64,000 bases of DNA. It comes from Paragordius varius (lineage: Eukaryota > Nematomorpha). The DNA lies in NCBI GenBank assembly GCA_964247055.1, contig OZ176057.1, positions 4,278,001 through 4,342,000 of the forward strand. Reading direction: 5' to 3'. Numbering within the stretch: the first letter of the stretch is position 1; every line of letters begins with the position of its first letter. A program made the position numbers and the translations under genes. Positions 49,959 through 60,383 of this stretch are shown one piece after another. The notes beneath the pieces are model-generated. The model did no database searches. It saw nothing but the letters and a program-made list of their open reading frames with translations, and was not told where the DNA came from.

Positions 49959-50614
49959 ACCATTTGCACTTCAAGAGTGTCCTTGAACACTTCAAGTTGG
50001 TCCTTGAACATTTCAAGTTGGTCCATGAACAATTCAAGCTGGTCCTTGAACAGTTTAAGTTGGTCTTTGAACAGTTCAAGTTGGTCCTTGAAAACTTCAG
50101 GTTGGTCCCATGACTTTTTTGTTTTGTTTTTAACTTTTATCAATCAAATCGTAAATAATTCATTTATTTTATTGTTTTTAACCCATTTTCTATTATTTAA
50201 CATAAATTTTAGTTCGATATCAACTTTTAATGTTTGAGAAACCGTATATCTTTATTAATTTCTTATAATAATTTTGGATAATTATAAGATTTTTTGAAAA
50301 AATATATAAGTTTTCTGGGTTATTAATTAAAATTTTTCAAAAACATTTAAAAGTCAATAATTTTGTACAATTAAAAAAATAGTTTGAAACAAAAAAGTGG
50401 TTTTCCAATAAAAAATTTTATTTTTAAAAGAATACATATATAATAAATAAAGAAAATTAGGTTAATAAATAATAAAATAAAAAAAATAAAAATTTATAAA
50501 TTTTAAGGACCAACTTGAAGTGTTTAAGGACCAACTTGAATTGTTCAAAGACCAACTTGAACTGTTCAAGGACCAACTTGAAGTGTTCAAGGACACTCTT
50601 GAAGTGCAAATGGT
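49959..50614. mobile_element. Inverted-repeat element with 21-bp minisatellite arms
   Basis: The left end ACCATTTGCACTTCAAGAGT is repeated inversely at the right end (ACTCTTGAAGTGCAAATGGT). Behind each end lies a run of 21-bp units TTGGTCCTTGAACAGTTCAAG, about six on the left and four on the right. About 380 bp of AT-rich spacer separates the arms. The unit reads open in several frames as heptads (FKDQLEL, SSWSLNN); these are not genes. The left arm plus adjoining interior (to about 50,240) is homologous to 63,687-64,000. The element lies in a putative intron of the microexon chain, directly next to the hAT relic. Confidence 0.8.
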
Positions 50615-50639
50615 TTATATACATATGTATGTTGGAAAA

Positions 50640-52500
50640 ACCTATCAAAATTTTCTTGGTATTTTTGGTTATAGGGCTATAATATCAGAAAGTCACACTT
50701 TTATAATTGCTTTTTATTATAACAAGTTAGGGCATATTATGCTTGATATAATTTTTTTGGTAAAAACAGAATGCTTTGTTTCCTCTACTGTTATTTTTTC
50801 TGCTGCCCAATACTTTAGCTTTTTATCACATATTTTTTAACCAATGATACTTCATTAAAAAGATCATTTTCAGAAATACTATTATTTGAGAATTTTAGAA
50901 AAATAAAATCAAAAGACTTTTGAACGTCGCACCAAGTTAATTCTGGATTTAATGTAATCCAATAACAATCATCAGTATCGTTGTACCGCCCAGTTTTCTA
51001 ATAAAACCTTTTTACAAGGTTCATGATATCCTGACGGGTTATTACACCTTGCACTTTGCGTTTATACTATTGCAAATAGGTAGAAATTATTTCTAACCTC
51101 TCTTGACATTGGTATTTTAAATTATTAACTTCATTTGCTACTTCAATCGCAGATAATTTGTTACCTTCAATAAGTTTAATGATATTGAAACAAAGCAGCT
51201 TGTTTTTTAGCCATATTTTTGAAGATTTTTTCCAAAAACATTTCTAATATTGCAGGACATTTGTCTTGCAATAGAAAGTAGGATTTTAAGGGATCATACA
51301 TTTTCGAAATTCTTTTACCTGGCAGAAGAGCTAACCTATGCGTTTTACAGTATCCAAGTATTTTGATATTTAACTTCCGCATTTTTACAATATCTTTTAA
51401 GCATTTTAACGCGTACAATGTATGTATAGAAATAATATATATTGTAACAACAATGTTTTCCACAACTATTGGTAACAAGTCAGCCGCTCTTTTAATAGCG
51501 TTGTGTTTTATATGCCCTGTACAGCCAACACCAATAATATTTTGATTCAGATCTTTCGCTAATTTATATAAAAAAATTATTTGTGCCTCTTGCCGCTTCT
51601 CCGAAATAAGCATTCGTATTGACAGCATCGTATGGGATAATTTTTTGTTTTAAATTATTTTTTTCCAAAATATCAATAATAGAACTAAAAATTATTTTAC
51701 TGAAAGAAATAAAATCTAAAATTTTTATTTAAACCTCAATATCTGTATCAAAATATCCTATGAAGGCTGAAAATAATTTTATTATTTTATGAGATGCGTC
51801 AGAATTTATAAATATAAAATTACTTTTTTGTAAATTTATTTTTATTTTCGAAAATGCTTATGGAGAAAGCACATTACATACTGTTGCCTCCGCCTTTGTT
51901 CTAGAAAAGTTTTTAATAGCCTTCTGATTACTTGTGATGTACAATCAATAGATCTGAAGGAATAATTGTGATTAACAGCGTGAAATGATTTAAGTCCTTC
52001 TGATAATGTAAATTATTTTCTTCATCTCCATAAGTTGTTTTTTATAAAAAATCTGGCATTTTAGAATATGATGCAGCAGTATTAAACATCTTTTATGTTT
52101 CTGTTTCTCCAAATCCTTTGATATATCATTCTTTCCGCCGAGCGAAATCCTGAATTCGCCGTTACATGTTTGACATTTAACTATGTAATCTTAGATTTTT
52201 TTAATAAAAGGAGATTCCCTTCGAAAATCATCGGTAAGTTTACATCCCTTTTTCCTAGTCATTTTGTTAAAAATGTTAAATAAATTATAACAATCTACAA
52301 TAATTTTCAATGATGAGCGTAAATAGCAGACATGATTGACTATTCAGTTAGCAGTACGAACACAAAAGCACCAAACAATGAGTTGAATAAAAAGTTAATC
52401 TGGATTCTAAAAATCGGGACTTATAAAAAATAGCGGGACGCGGGACAAATGGTATATAATCGCGACTGTCCCGTCAAAAGCGGGACGTCTGGTCACCCTA
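50640..52500 (-). mobile_element. hAT transposon relic with transposase pieces and right terminus
   Basis: Minus-strand translation over shifting frames gives an N-terminal BED-type finger (CQTCNGEF, then SLGGKNDISKDLEKQKHKRC, about 52,090-52,180), then GLKSFHAVNHNYSFRSIDCT (about 51,930-51,990), SDASHKIIKLFSAFIGYFD (about 51,740-51,810), KDLNQNIIGVGCTGHIKHNA (about 51,500-51,570), ILGYCKTHRLALLPG and YDPLKSYFLLQDKCP (about 51,250-51,370). The order matches arthropod hAT transposases. One stretch, 51,176-51,628, is still open for 150 codons. Stops and frameshifts elsewhere show it is dead. The C-terminal dimerisation domain is absent, perhaps lost at the junction with the inverted-repeat element on the left. 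The right end (CGGGACGTCTGGTCACCCTA, with GCGGGAC/GTCCCG subterminal repeats from about 52,430) is a typical hAT terminus. Confidence 0.8.
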
Positions 52501-52706
52501 TGTATACCCAATATTCCCCAATCCCATTTTACCATTTTTATTAGATTTTGAATATTGTTTAAAGTACAAAAAACTTTTTTATAATCTTAATTATTTAATA
52601 ATAAATAAGTTTTTAAAAAAGAAAACTTAAATGTCAATATAGTTTTACCGGTTTAATGTTTATGGATTTTGGTTTTTGAGTCATTGTATTAAAATATGTT
52701 TCAAAA

Positions 52707-53291
52707 CAGGGGTGTTCCACACAAAGAGGCAAACGGGATGGAGTTTTTACTCAAAAAATCTGGCGGGCCGCATTTAAATACATGAGGATTTATAAATATT
52801 TTTTTAGATTTAATTATAAGAAAAAAATTACGAGGACAATGTAGTATTTGTTATCTAACCGATTTTTGCTTGTTCGCTGCCAAATTTGAAAAAAAACTAA
52901 ACGAAAATATGCGAAATTATAAATTTTGTAATAATTATGTAAATTATGGAGTTTCAGTTTGTTAATTTTTCAAAACTTTCGGGGGCCACACATACTATCT
53001 CAGTGAGCCATTCCGACCTAATAAAATAGGCAGCGCTCCAAAATACTTCTGCTCCTGATAAATTTTAAACATAAAATTTAAGAAATGAAGGTGAAATTAA
53101 TTTTCTTAAAACAATTTTTTAACCTTATTTTGGCACTAAAGAAAAATTTTAGAGCAAATAATTTTTTACAGCGTATGCTGAAATTCAATAAAATTTTAGA
53201 TTAGTTAATGGCCATATTTTTGCGAATGCGGCCCGGCAGATTTTTTGATCCAAAGATGCGGCCTGCAAAGCCATTGTGTCGAAGACCCCTG
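52707..53291. mobile_element. hAT-type MITE, 585 bp
   Basis: The left terminus CAGGGGTGTTCCACACAA matches the right terminus in reverse complement (CAGGGGTCTTCGACACAA) in 16 of 18 positions. Subterminal GGCGGGCCGCATT and GCGGCCCGGCAGATTTTTTG / AAAAAATCTGGCGGGCC extend the pairing. No coding capacity. Candidate 8-bp target duplications (TTTCAAAA left, GATTAAAA right) agree at only five positions, so the insertion is old or the ends are slightly misplaced. Confidence 0.8.
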
Positions 53292-53470
53292 GATTAAAAT
53301 ATCGTTAATGAACAATATTTTATAAAAAATCTTTTTAATTTAAAGATATAACAACAAAAAATATAATAAAACCAAAGATGAAAACCATAAATTAAAATCT
53401 TAAGCATTATATTTTTTATCTTAAACATTTACTATCATTGTATGAAAAAAAGGCAGAGTAAAAAATATAC

Positions 53471-53479
53471 CTGCAACCA
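53471..53479 (-). CDS. Microexon, 9 bp, encodes VVA
   Basis: Minus strand: acceptor ATCGTATTTAG, exon TGGTTGCAG, donor GTATAT. Phase 1 gives Val-Val-Ala. The exon lies on the upstream side of the transposon-filled intron that ends at 49,266. Confidence 0.6.
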
Positions 53480-53728
53480 CTAAATACGATTTATATTATA
53501 AAACATAGGAATAAATTAAATGTATCAGGCTTAAACCTCTTAAAAATGGTAAGTGCCCATTAGTTAAATATATATTTTTTAGCAAAAGCTAAATCAATAA
53601 ATGTTTCCAATAATAATATAGATATAATGCAAAACAATATAATTTGAAATTATTTTGATAAATTGTCTCAAATTTTTACCGTTTATAATAAAAAAAATTC
53701 TCAAATTTAACGCAATTCCCATTTATAC

Positions 53729-53737
53729 TGCTGACCA
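53729..53737 (-). CDS. Possible microexon, 9 bp, VVS (weak)
   Basis: Minus strand: acceptor ATATAAAAG lacks pyrimidines, exon TGGTCAGCA, donor GTATAA. The length and phase fit and it resembles the VVA exon 250 bp downstream, but the weak acceptor and final A make it doubtful. Confidence 0.3.
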
Positions 53738-53894
53738 CTTTTATATATGGGGTATATTTTCACATCAAAAATGAATATTTCCTAAAATTAGTTATATAAA
53801 CAAATTTAAAACCGGGATGAGTTATGGTAGGTAATATGAAAACACTTAGTTGTTGAAAACCCAATTTTATGATGTCAAACAATACCTCATCATT

Positions 53895-53925
53895 TTGTCA
53901 ACAATAAAATTTAAATTGTTGACAA
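53895..53925. repeat. Short perfect palindrome
   Basis: TTGTCAACAAT and ATTGTTGACAA, 11-bp arms separated by nine bases. No partner or mobile-element context is seen. Confidence 0.8.
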
Positions 53926-54339
53926 ACATTTAAAAAATTTACGGAAAAAATTTAAAATCGAAGATCCATGGTGATAGAAATATATAGCATATCTAATGTA
54001 TTTTCATATATTTTAAAATGCTTTATGCTGTTTTTATAATGTTTAGAACTTGCTTAAAATTCTGCAAAAATTATATAGTAAAAAAATTTTTAATAATTTA
54101 GTATTTATTATTTAATAGGCGGCAAATTTGCGTTATTGTCCATTTTAGACGCGTCCAGGAATCTGAGTTTTCAGAGGTCATATTTTAAATTTATTCATTG
54201 AATTTTTATATTTTTTCCTATAGTTGTTGATATATAATAATTTTTTGTAAAACATTTAGCTTTAAAAAAAAAATAAAAATTATAAACTCATTTTTTTTTC
54301 AATTTTCGGATAAAACCGTTATAAAATTTGCAGAATACC

Positions 54340-54586
54340 CAGAAGCGTAGCATGCATTTCTGGCGCCCCCCTCCCTCTGAATGCTATCTCTTGCATTTTA
54401 CAAAAAAATAATTAAAAATTAAACCCTGGTCATGACCACTCAGAAATGGGGGAATTTATATGTATTTTAAATAATAACCTTTGTACCTATTTTTTTGAAA
54501 TAAAATTATTTTTTTAAATCCGGCGCCCTCTCAATTATGGCGCCCGTGCATCAGCCCCGCTTTCCTCCCCCCTAGCCACGCCTTTG
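54340..54586. mobile_element. Small GC-rich inverted-repeat DNA element
   Basis: The left end CAGAAGCGTAGC pairs inversely with the right end (CAAAGGCGTGGC in reverse complement). Subterminal TGGCGCCCCCC and GGCGCCCTC / ATGGCGCCCG blocks and CCCCCCTAGCC are typical of insect hAT-like MITEs. About 247 bp and non-coding. No clear target duplication. Confidence 0.55.
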
Positions 54587-54599
54587 CAAACTACTAACC

Positions 54600-55330
54600 T
54601 ATATATTATATTACTTATGTACTCTATTTTCATAAATGCTTTTACAACAATAACGAGAACTATTATTCATCATATATATTTTTTATGGCGTGTTGAGAGT
54701 GATAACAGTGGCTCTTGTTCGAAACAATAATTTATGTTAGCAATTTAATCCAAATATAAAAATGAATAATTATACACATGATAACCAATATATAACACTT
54801 TATTACCTTTTGTGTTACTTTTAAAGTCCATAAACCATATAAATTCGATTGTCTTAATAAGTGTTTTAGTATTGCAACAAATTTAAAAATATAATTTTAT
54901 TAGCATTAAACAAATCTTGCAAAAAGGTTCTCAAACTTTTTGCTGCTATTTCCCTATTTAAATAATACAACAAGCAAATAAATGCATATTAATATACAAA
55001 ATACACTCTTTATATTTACTTATTATAATCAGCTTACTTATTTTCTGCAGCTAAATTAAGAATTTTAGGAGTCAAGAAACTGTAAAAACTATCCTATTTC
55101 AAGAATGGATTGATAATTATATTTTAACTAAAATAATTTTTTAATAAGCTATGATAAAGTTTTAACCCAAAAGAAATCATCTACAAACGTAAGATTAATA
55201 AAGTCTTAAGTCCCATTTTAGCCATTTAATATTCATACATGATTAATTTCAGCTCTCATTAATAAATTGTCCCCTATAAAGAGTTTTTTATAGGGCATTA
55301 TGTAAATCATATAATGTTTTAAATTTCTAT
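54600..55330. other. Putative intron, AT-rich
   Basis: No repeat recognised. A GC-bearing island CTGCAGAAAATAA (- strand, near 55,050) has a good TTAATTTAG acceptor and a GTAAGC donor, but its 13-bp length breaks the multiple-of-three rule, so I do not call it an exon. Confidence 0.4.
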
Positions 55331-55335
55331 AATAC

Positions 55336-55353
55336 CTTCTCCACCAACAGCCC
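55336..55353 (-). CDS. Microexon, 18 bp, encodes GAVGGE
   Basis: Minus strand: acceptor TTTATATGATAG, exon GGGCTGTTGGTGGAGAAG, donor GTATTA. Phase 1 gives Gly-Ala-Val-Gly-Gly-Glu. Counterpart of 49,160 and separated from the upstream VATEE exon by a 74-bp intron. Exon sequence is conserved between the two cassettes while the introns are not recognisably alike. Confidence 0.7.
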
Positions 55354-55427
55354 CTATCATATAAAGGTTAATTCAAACACTGATTTTATTTGTTAACATA
55401 AAAAAAGATTTAGGTAAAATTTTTTAC

Positions 55428-55442
55428 CTTCTTCAGTTGCCA
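55428..55442 (-). CDS. Microexon, 15 bp, encodes VATEE
   Basis: Minus strand: acceptor AATATTCATTACAG, exon TGGCAACTGAAGAAG, donor GTAAAA. Phase 1 gives Val-Ala-Thr-Glu-Glu. Counterpart of the DVATET exon at 49,249. Both splice sites are close to consensus. Confidence 0.7.
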
Positions 55443-56690
55443 CTGTAATGAATATTAAATAATTATGATGTAAATTTATTAACTGTATTCACGAATTAAC
55501 GATTATCATTAAACCCAGTTTATGTTTGAAGGCAGCTAGCTAGCGCATAGCTATAACCTTTACTAAATTAAAAATTTAAAAAATTGTTATCAAATTTAGA
55601 TATACAAATTTGCGCTATTCATAAAACATTTAGTAAGTCATTAGAAAAGAGGAAGATTAAACAATATAATTTTGAATACAAAAATAAGTTTGAAAAAGGC
55701 GAAAAAATATCAAGTTGTGGTGTAAAAAACTTTAAATTATAGTCGATTTCTGTTAACGATTTTTGGTTTTATGTTATGATTCGTTTTAATATATATCCTA
55801 TAAATGTTTGGGCTTCAAACCGAGATCTATAATGAAATAAAACCAGGATATAGAGCAAATGGAACCAGCTTGGTTTTTAAGTACAGTTTCGCAACCGGTT
55901 TTGTACAAGGAACCGGTTTCCTTTCTGACTATTATGATTATATTTTATTCATAATTATTTCATAAACCACTTATTTTGGAGTGTATATGAAAATTGAGCT
56001 GGGGGATCCAACTATTTATAATTTAAACCAGGGTCTTTCCTTGAATTTTGAAACTAAAATCGATTGTTTTTAAGAAAGTAGAAACTTGATTTATAATAAC
56101 CTGAAGGTTCCTAAATTTAGTAGCGGATTCTTATTCCGTATGTTCCGTTTACGATTCAAATCCCTGATTAAAATTTCAAGGTTAAATTACTTTAAAATGC
56201 AAAATTTTTGTCTATGGGCCTTTCAAAATTTGATTAAGATTAACTTAACTTAACCTTCATTTTGAAATTTCACATAATCTTTTAATAGAGAATTAATGCT
56301 TAGTTGGGTTGGATTTTAATATGAAATAAAATATTATTAAATATCTTTTTTATATCAATTAATGTTAGTATAATAATTTCAAAAATACGGCAATTTTTAA
56401 TTTTATTAACACCCCTAGAAAAACATTTAACCTGAAAAAAATCTGGTATATTAAATATTAAAAAATTCTTTTCCACGCATGTCGACCAAATTTTAACTAA
56501 CGCGATTCTCGAGATAATTTAAAATTTGTAATGGTACAAATAAAAGACATAACAAATATAAATATTATTTTAAAAGACAGTTCTATATAATTAAAAAATA
56601 ACATATATATTATTAAATTATATTAAATATAATTAAAATTAAATTATTACTAGTTTCTTGGTAAAAATGTAAAAGCGATATATTTAATGC
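55443..56690. other. Putative intron with AACCGG-rich patch
   Basis: About 55,820-55,925 contains repeated AACCGGTTT motifs (GCAACCGGTTTTG, GGAACCGGTTTCC). A related patch with AACCGAAATTCGGTT lies near 57,500. The two may be ends of one old element of about 1.7 kb, but I cannot align termini. Confidence 0.3.
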
Positions 56691-56694
56691 ATAC

Positions 56695-56703
56695 CTGCGG
56701 CAG
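56695..56703 (-). CDS. Microexon, 9 bp, encodes AAA
   Basis: Minus strand: acceptor AATTGTTATTTAG, exon CTGCCGCAG, donor GTATGC. Phase 1 gives Ala-Ala-Ala. Seven of nine bases are G/C. Confidence 0.6.
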
Positions 56704-57890
56704 CTAAATAACAATTTTTTGAATTATTACTAAACATGTAAAAATATTCTAACATTAGTATTCATCAATAATTTCCCCTATTTTTATTTATATTAAAACA
56801 TATATTATTCAAAAATATGGATCCTCTTATACAAATAAGAAAAAACCCGCTAATATTTATTTCAAAGCAAGCCAACAAAAACCTCAAATATAAAACAAAA
56901 TCATAGATTAAAATTTAAAGACAGAACGTATGGTGTTAGGGTAGCCATGAGAATTTGTTCATCCAACAACTTTTATATCTGTATTAATTTTAGCCTAAAA
57001 AAGTTCATTCTATGTTATACACCTAATATTTACCCCTAGACATGATAATGTTTTGATATTTTTAAATCTAGCCAAAATATGTGCATAATGCAACCTGTGT
57101 ACCGCTGTTAAAATACCCCATATATATGATTTATTTTTTTCTTTAAAGGGAAGTTGTAGGGTTTTGTTTTTTTACATTCTTAAATTAGAATAAAAAATCT
57201 ACGTCCGAGTGTTATTAATATAGTTAACAAAGTATTCATTTCGATTCGATTGGATGTTACTATATGATCATTTTTTTAAAATATCTTATTCAACAAATTA
57301 TCATAATATGACAGCTTTTTTGTTTCGTGAGCTAAGATGTAATTATACAATACATCCTAAATAAAAATTAATAAATTTTATTTTTTATAAACAAAACCAT
57401 ATGGGACTTCTTTTGGAAGTAGAACCGAAGCTAAAATATTTTCTGAACGGTTAAAACGATGACCCTGATTCTAAAACATAAATTTGAAACCGAGGTGGTT
57501 CTTAAAATTTAAAACCGAAATTCGGTTGCAGACCTAACTGAACAGGTTCTATTAAAATATCAGAAACAAATTATTTACTCAATTAATCTTGCCTATAAGT
57601 TTAATGAAAAATTTTTCACGCATAGTTTCATACGAGAACTATATGGCCTTTAACTGTATCATAATATTTGTATTTTCATATATACTTATTCATTTTTACT
57701 ATAAAAAATTTAAGTATTTAAAAAAGATGGCTAGCTCTAATTACATTATCAATACGTGTTTAATTATCAAAAAATATGATGTATAGCAAAAACCTTCTTA
57801 TTACCAATAAATTTTATTAAGGTATAAAATTACATCATCCAAATAAAAAATAAATACAATAAATATTCATTATAATATTTTTATATATTT
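56704..57890. other. Putative intron, AT-rich
   Basis: No gene recognised. A 65-codon open frame on the + strand (57,589-57,786) has a hydrophobic middle but no family resemblance and no conserved context; probably fortuitous. Confidence 0.4.
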
Positions 57891-57895
57891 TTTAC

Positions 57896-57904
57896 CTGTA
57901 TCGG
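57896..57904 (-). CDS. Microexon, 9 bp, encodes ADT
   Basis: Minus strand: acceptor TTAATTAATTTGTAG, exon CCGATACAG, donor GTAAAA. Phase 1 gives Ala-Asp-Thr. This is the most upstream well-supported exon of the central chain. Confidence 0.6.
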
Positions 57905-58762
57905 CTACAAATTAATTAATTAAAATTACAAATAAATTTTGGATCGAAAGAGCGAAACATGAATGTATCCATTAGTAAAAAGTTTAAATTTTTAAATTTT
58001 TGATTTTATATTTCTATAATTTATAATATTAAACAAACACTAATAATATAATGATAAATTTTGTAAGTAATTTATCAATAATCCAAGTTGTATGAAAAAT
58101 TTTAAAAATCTTCATAATATTAGTTAATTTTTCCATATAAAATTGGCATTTTTACACCTTTCTTTGAAATTCTGTTTTTTTATATTATTCACTAAGAGTA
58201 ATTAATTTAAGTGTAGGAGAACTAAAGATGTGCAATGACAAATTTTAGGTGATTTAATTTAAAATGATAAAGCCTTAGTTCGTAAAATTTTCTATTTTTC
58301 TAATTAATTTAAGAAGCTTTCAGAGAAGAACCGGAAAAACACATTTTAGTGATATTGTAAGATATTAGTAAACGCACAAGGTAAATATATTTAAATCCAA
58401 AAATACACCATATAAAGTTGTTTTTAATTGTGTTTAAAAATTGAATGTACGGACAAAAGGCAACATAAATGAACATTTTTTTATAACCATTTTTAATCGT
58501 GATTCAATATAAATCATTGTGTAAGAAAATATGACTTAGAGATGTATATGGCAACGCAATAAATTATTTTACAGATGTAATTAAATAATTTAATGGGAAA
58601 TTTAGGTTAAAAAAGTTTGGATGGTTTTTAGAAACAATTATTATATTTATTTATATTTTGTCGAAATAATTTAAATTTTGTAATTAGTTAAATGATTTCC
58701 CATCTATTTAAATGCAAGCTCTTTATTTCATTTTTGATTTTTTTAAATTCAAAATAAATTAC

Positions 58763-58777
58763 CGTCAAAGAAAAGAT
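58763..58777 (-). CDS. Possible microexon, 15 bp, DLFFD (weak)
   Basis: Minus strand: acceptor AATCTGACCCAG, exon ATCTTTTCTTTGACG, donor GTAATT. Length, phase and final G fit, but the encoded residues are unlike the Ala/Val/Glu pattern. Confidence 0.3.
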
Positions 58778-58948
58778 CTGGGTCAGATTCGGCATCAAAA
58801 AAAACAGATTCTAATCAAATGATTTATAAATATAAAAATATAAGTGGTGCTTATAATGATTTATGTCTAATCCATGTTGAATAAACCAAACAAAAATGTT
58901 TATGAATAAAATATAAGGTTTTGATATTTAAAGTTTATCTGTTAAAAA

Positions 58949-59003
<55 letters not shown>
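58949..59003. repeat. (TA)n microsatellite
   Basis: About 50 bp of alternating TA. Confidence 0.95.
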
Positions 59004-59004
<1 letters not shown>

Positions 59005-59346
59005 TTTGTTAAATAACCGTGATTAAATTAACAACTAATGATAAGTATTTTAGGACAGCGCATGCAATAAATATGTTAGTTATTCATGATTCATAATCAA
59101 ACTCTATTTACATTTTTTTATAAAAAATTGTTTAAAAATATAGTTAAATAGCAGGTGTTGCTATATGTTCGGTTTTAGTAAAAAAAATAGTTTTATAAAA
59201 TTATAAATTGATAGGCTTCCCCCTAAAAATACTCTTTAATTATATATATGCCAAAAATAATCGTTATTTGCGACAAACCATTAGCCATTATACTTCCGAT
59301 TTCATTTAAGTACTTCTCTGCAAAGGCATTGGTGCGAAGAAAAATA

Positions 59347-59354
59347 GATTAAAC
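59347..59354 (+). repeat. Target-site duplication, left copy
   Basis: GATTAAAC, identical to 60,376-60,383, the 8-bp duplication expected for hAT insertion. Confidence 0.93.
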
Positions 59355-60375
59355 CAGTGGTACTCACCAAAAAAATTTGACGGGCCAAATAAAACATATT
59401 CTTTTTTTGAATGCCATAAACCTTATAATGGCAAATATTCCAGAGCTATTTGACACATATGCACATATTTATACTCTGAGTCAGCACAATAATTTTTTTT
59501 CGGAGCGCATAAATCCAGCTAAAAACTCTTTTGACCATTTCGTTTAAAAAATTAAAATATTTTGATAACATCATTTAATTTTGATATTACATAATTTTTG
59601 ACATTTGATTTCGTCTCATGACAGGCCACGTCGTCCATATGATCATCGGTTAAGCGATTTTTGTTATTCTTGACATTTATTTTTGAATATGCCGTCTCAC
59701 ATGTTTAAATTGAGGGAAAAACAGTTAGGATAACTGGAGCACTTTTTTAATATTTTCATATTTATTTGGCACATCATGCCAAAATACATTTTCTTCTCTA
59801 CGATTCTCATTGAATATAGCCCCCGAATTGGAATCTATAATCATTGAATTCTTCAATGATTATAACCTGATCGAAACCAAAATGTTCAAGTTGCCTAAGA
59901 TTAGATAAATCCATACGCCATGGATTTTCAACGAGTTCTAAGCAATTTTAAATATTTTTTAATTCCTTAAATCTGAGTTTCATCTCATTGGATAAAAATG
60001 TTAGATGATTGTTTATTATTAAATTAATCTGCGCGGGAAATTCCATATTTTCTCATTAATCGTTTTGATGGGTGAAAGGCTTGCTTAAACACAAAAAAGG
60101 AATGCAACAAACATTTCAAAATAGAAAACAAATCAGAATACATTAGCAAAAACAACATGTGCCAAAATTTTAAAATCATTTTAATGTAGGGAAAATTTTC
60201 TACATTTGGGTAATAAAAATTAAGGAAAATAATTTAATATTAAATATACCAAAATTCGTTTATGAGTATTTTATTACAATAAAATTATAATTTAAGTATT
60301 AATATGGTCATAGGGCAATTTTAAATCACTTTTAGGGCCGCATGCGGCCCGCGGGCCGCGGTTTGAGTACCACTG
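59355..60375 (-). mobile_element. hAT transposon copy, 1,021 bp, with decayed transposase C-terminus
   Basis: Termini CAGTGGTACTCA are inverted repeats, followed by a GC-rich subterminal CGCGGCCCGCGGGCCGCATG on the right, as in Charlie-type hATs. Minus-strand translation gives EMKLRFKELKNI, then LELVENPWRMDLSNLRQLEH (about 59,880-59,960) and LTVFPSI-TCETAYSKI, KNNKNRLTDDHMDD (about 59,640-59,730), which are the NPW motif and the hAT C-terminal dimerisation domain. The N-terminal half and catalytic core are missing, so this is an internally deleted non-autonomous copy. At least one stop and one frameshift occur in the retained part. Confidence 0.92.
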
Positions 60376-60383
60376 GATTAAAC
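60376..60383 (+). repeat. Target-site duplication, right copy
   Basis: GATTAAAC, identical to the left copy. It continues directly into the rest of the mariner reading frame. Confidence 0.93.

Noticed and set aside
49977-50840. Open frames within and beside the 49,959 element (WSLNNSS, FKDQLEL repeats)
   Set aside because: Products of a 21-bp tandem unit without stop codons, not conserved genes.
55040-55065. - strand island CTGCAGAAAATAA with good splice sites
   Set aside because: 13 bp is not a multiple of three and phase 1 soon meets a stop if extended; perhaps a dead exon.
57060-57110. - strand island CGGTACACAG after TTTTAACAG
   Set aside because: 10 bp breaks the frame rule and the donor GTTGCA is poor.
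57589-57786. 65-codon + strand frame with hydrophobic stretch
   Set aside because: Composition follows the AT-rich background; no homologous features or exon signals.
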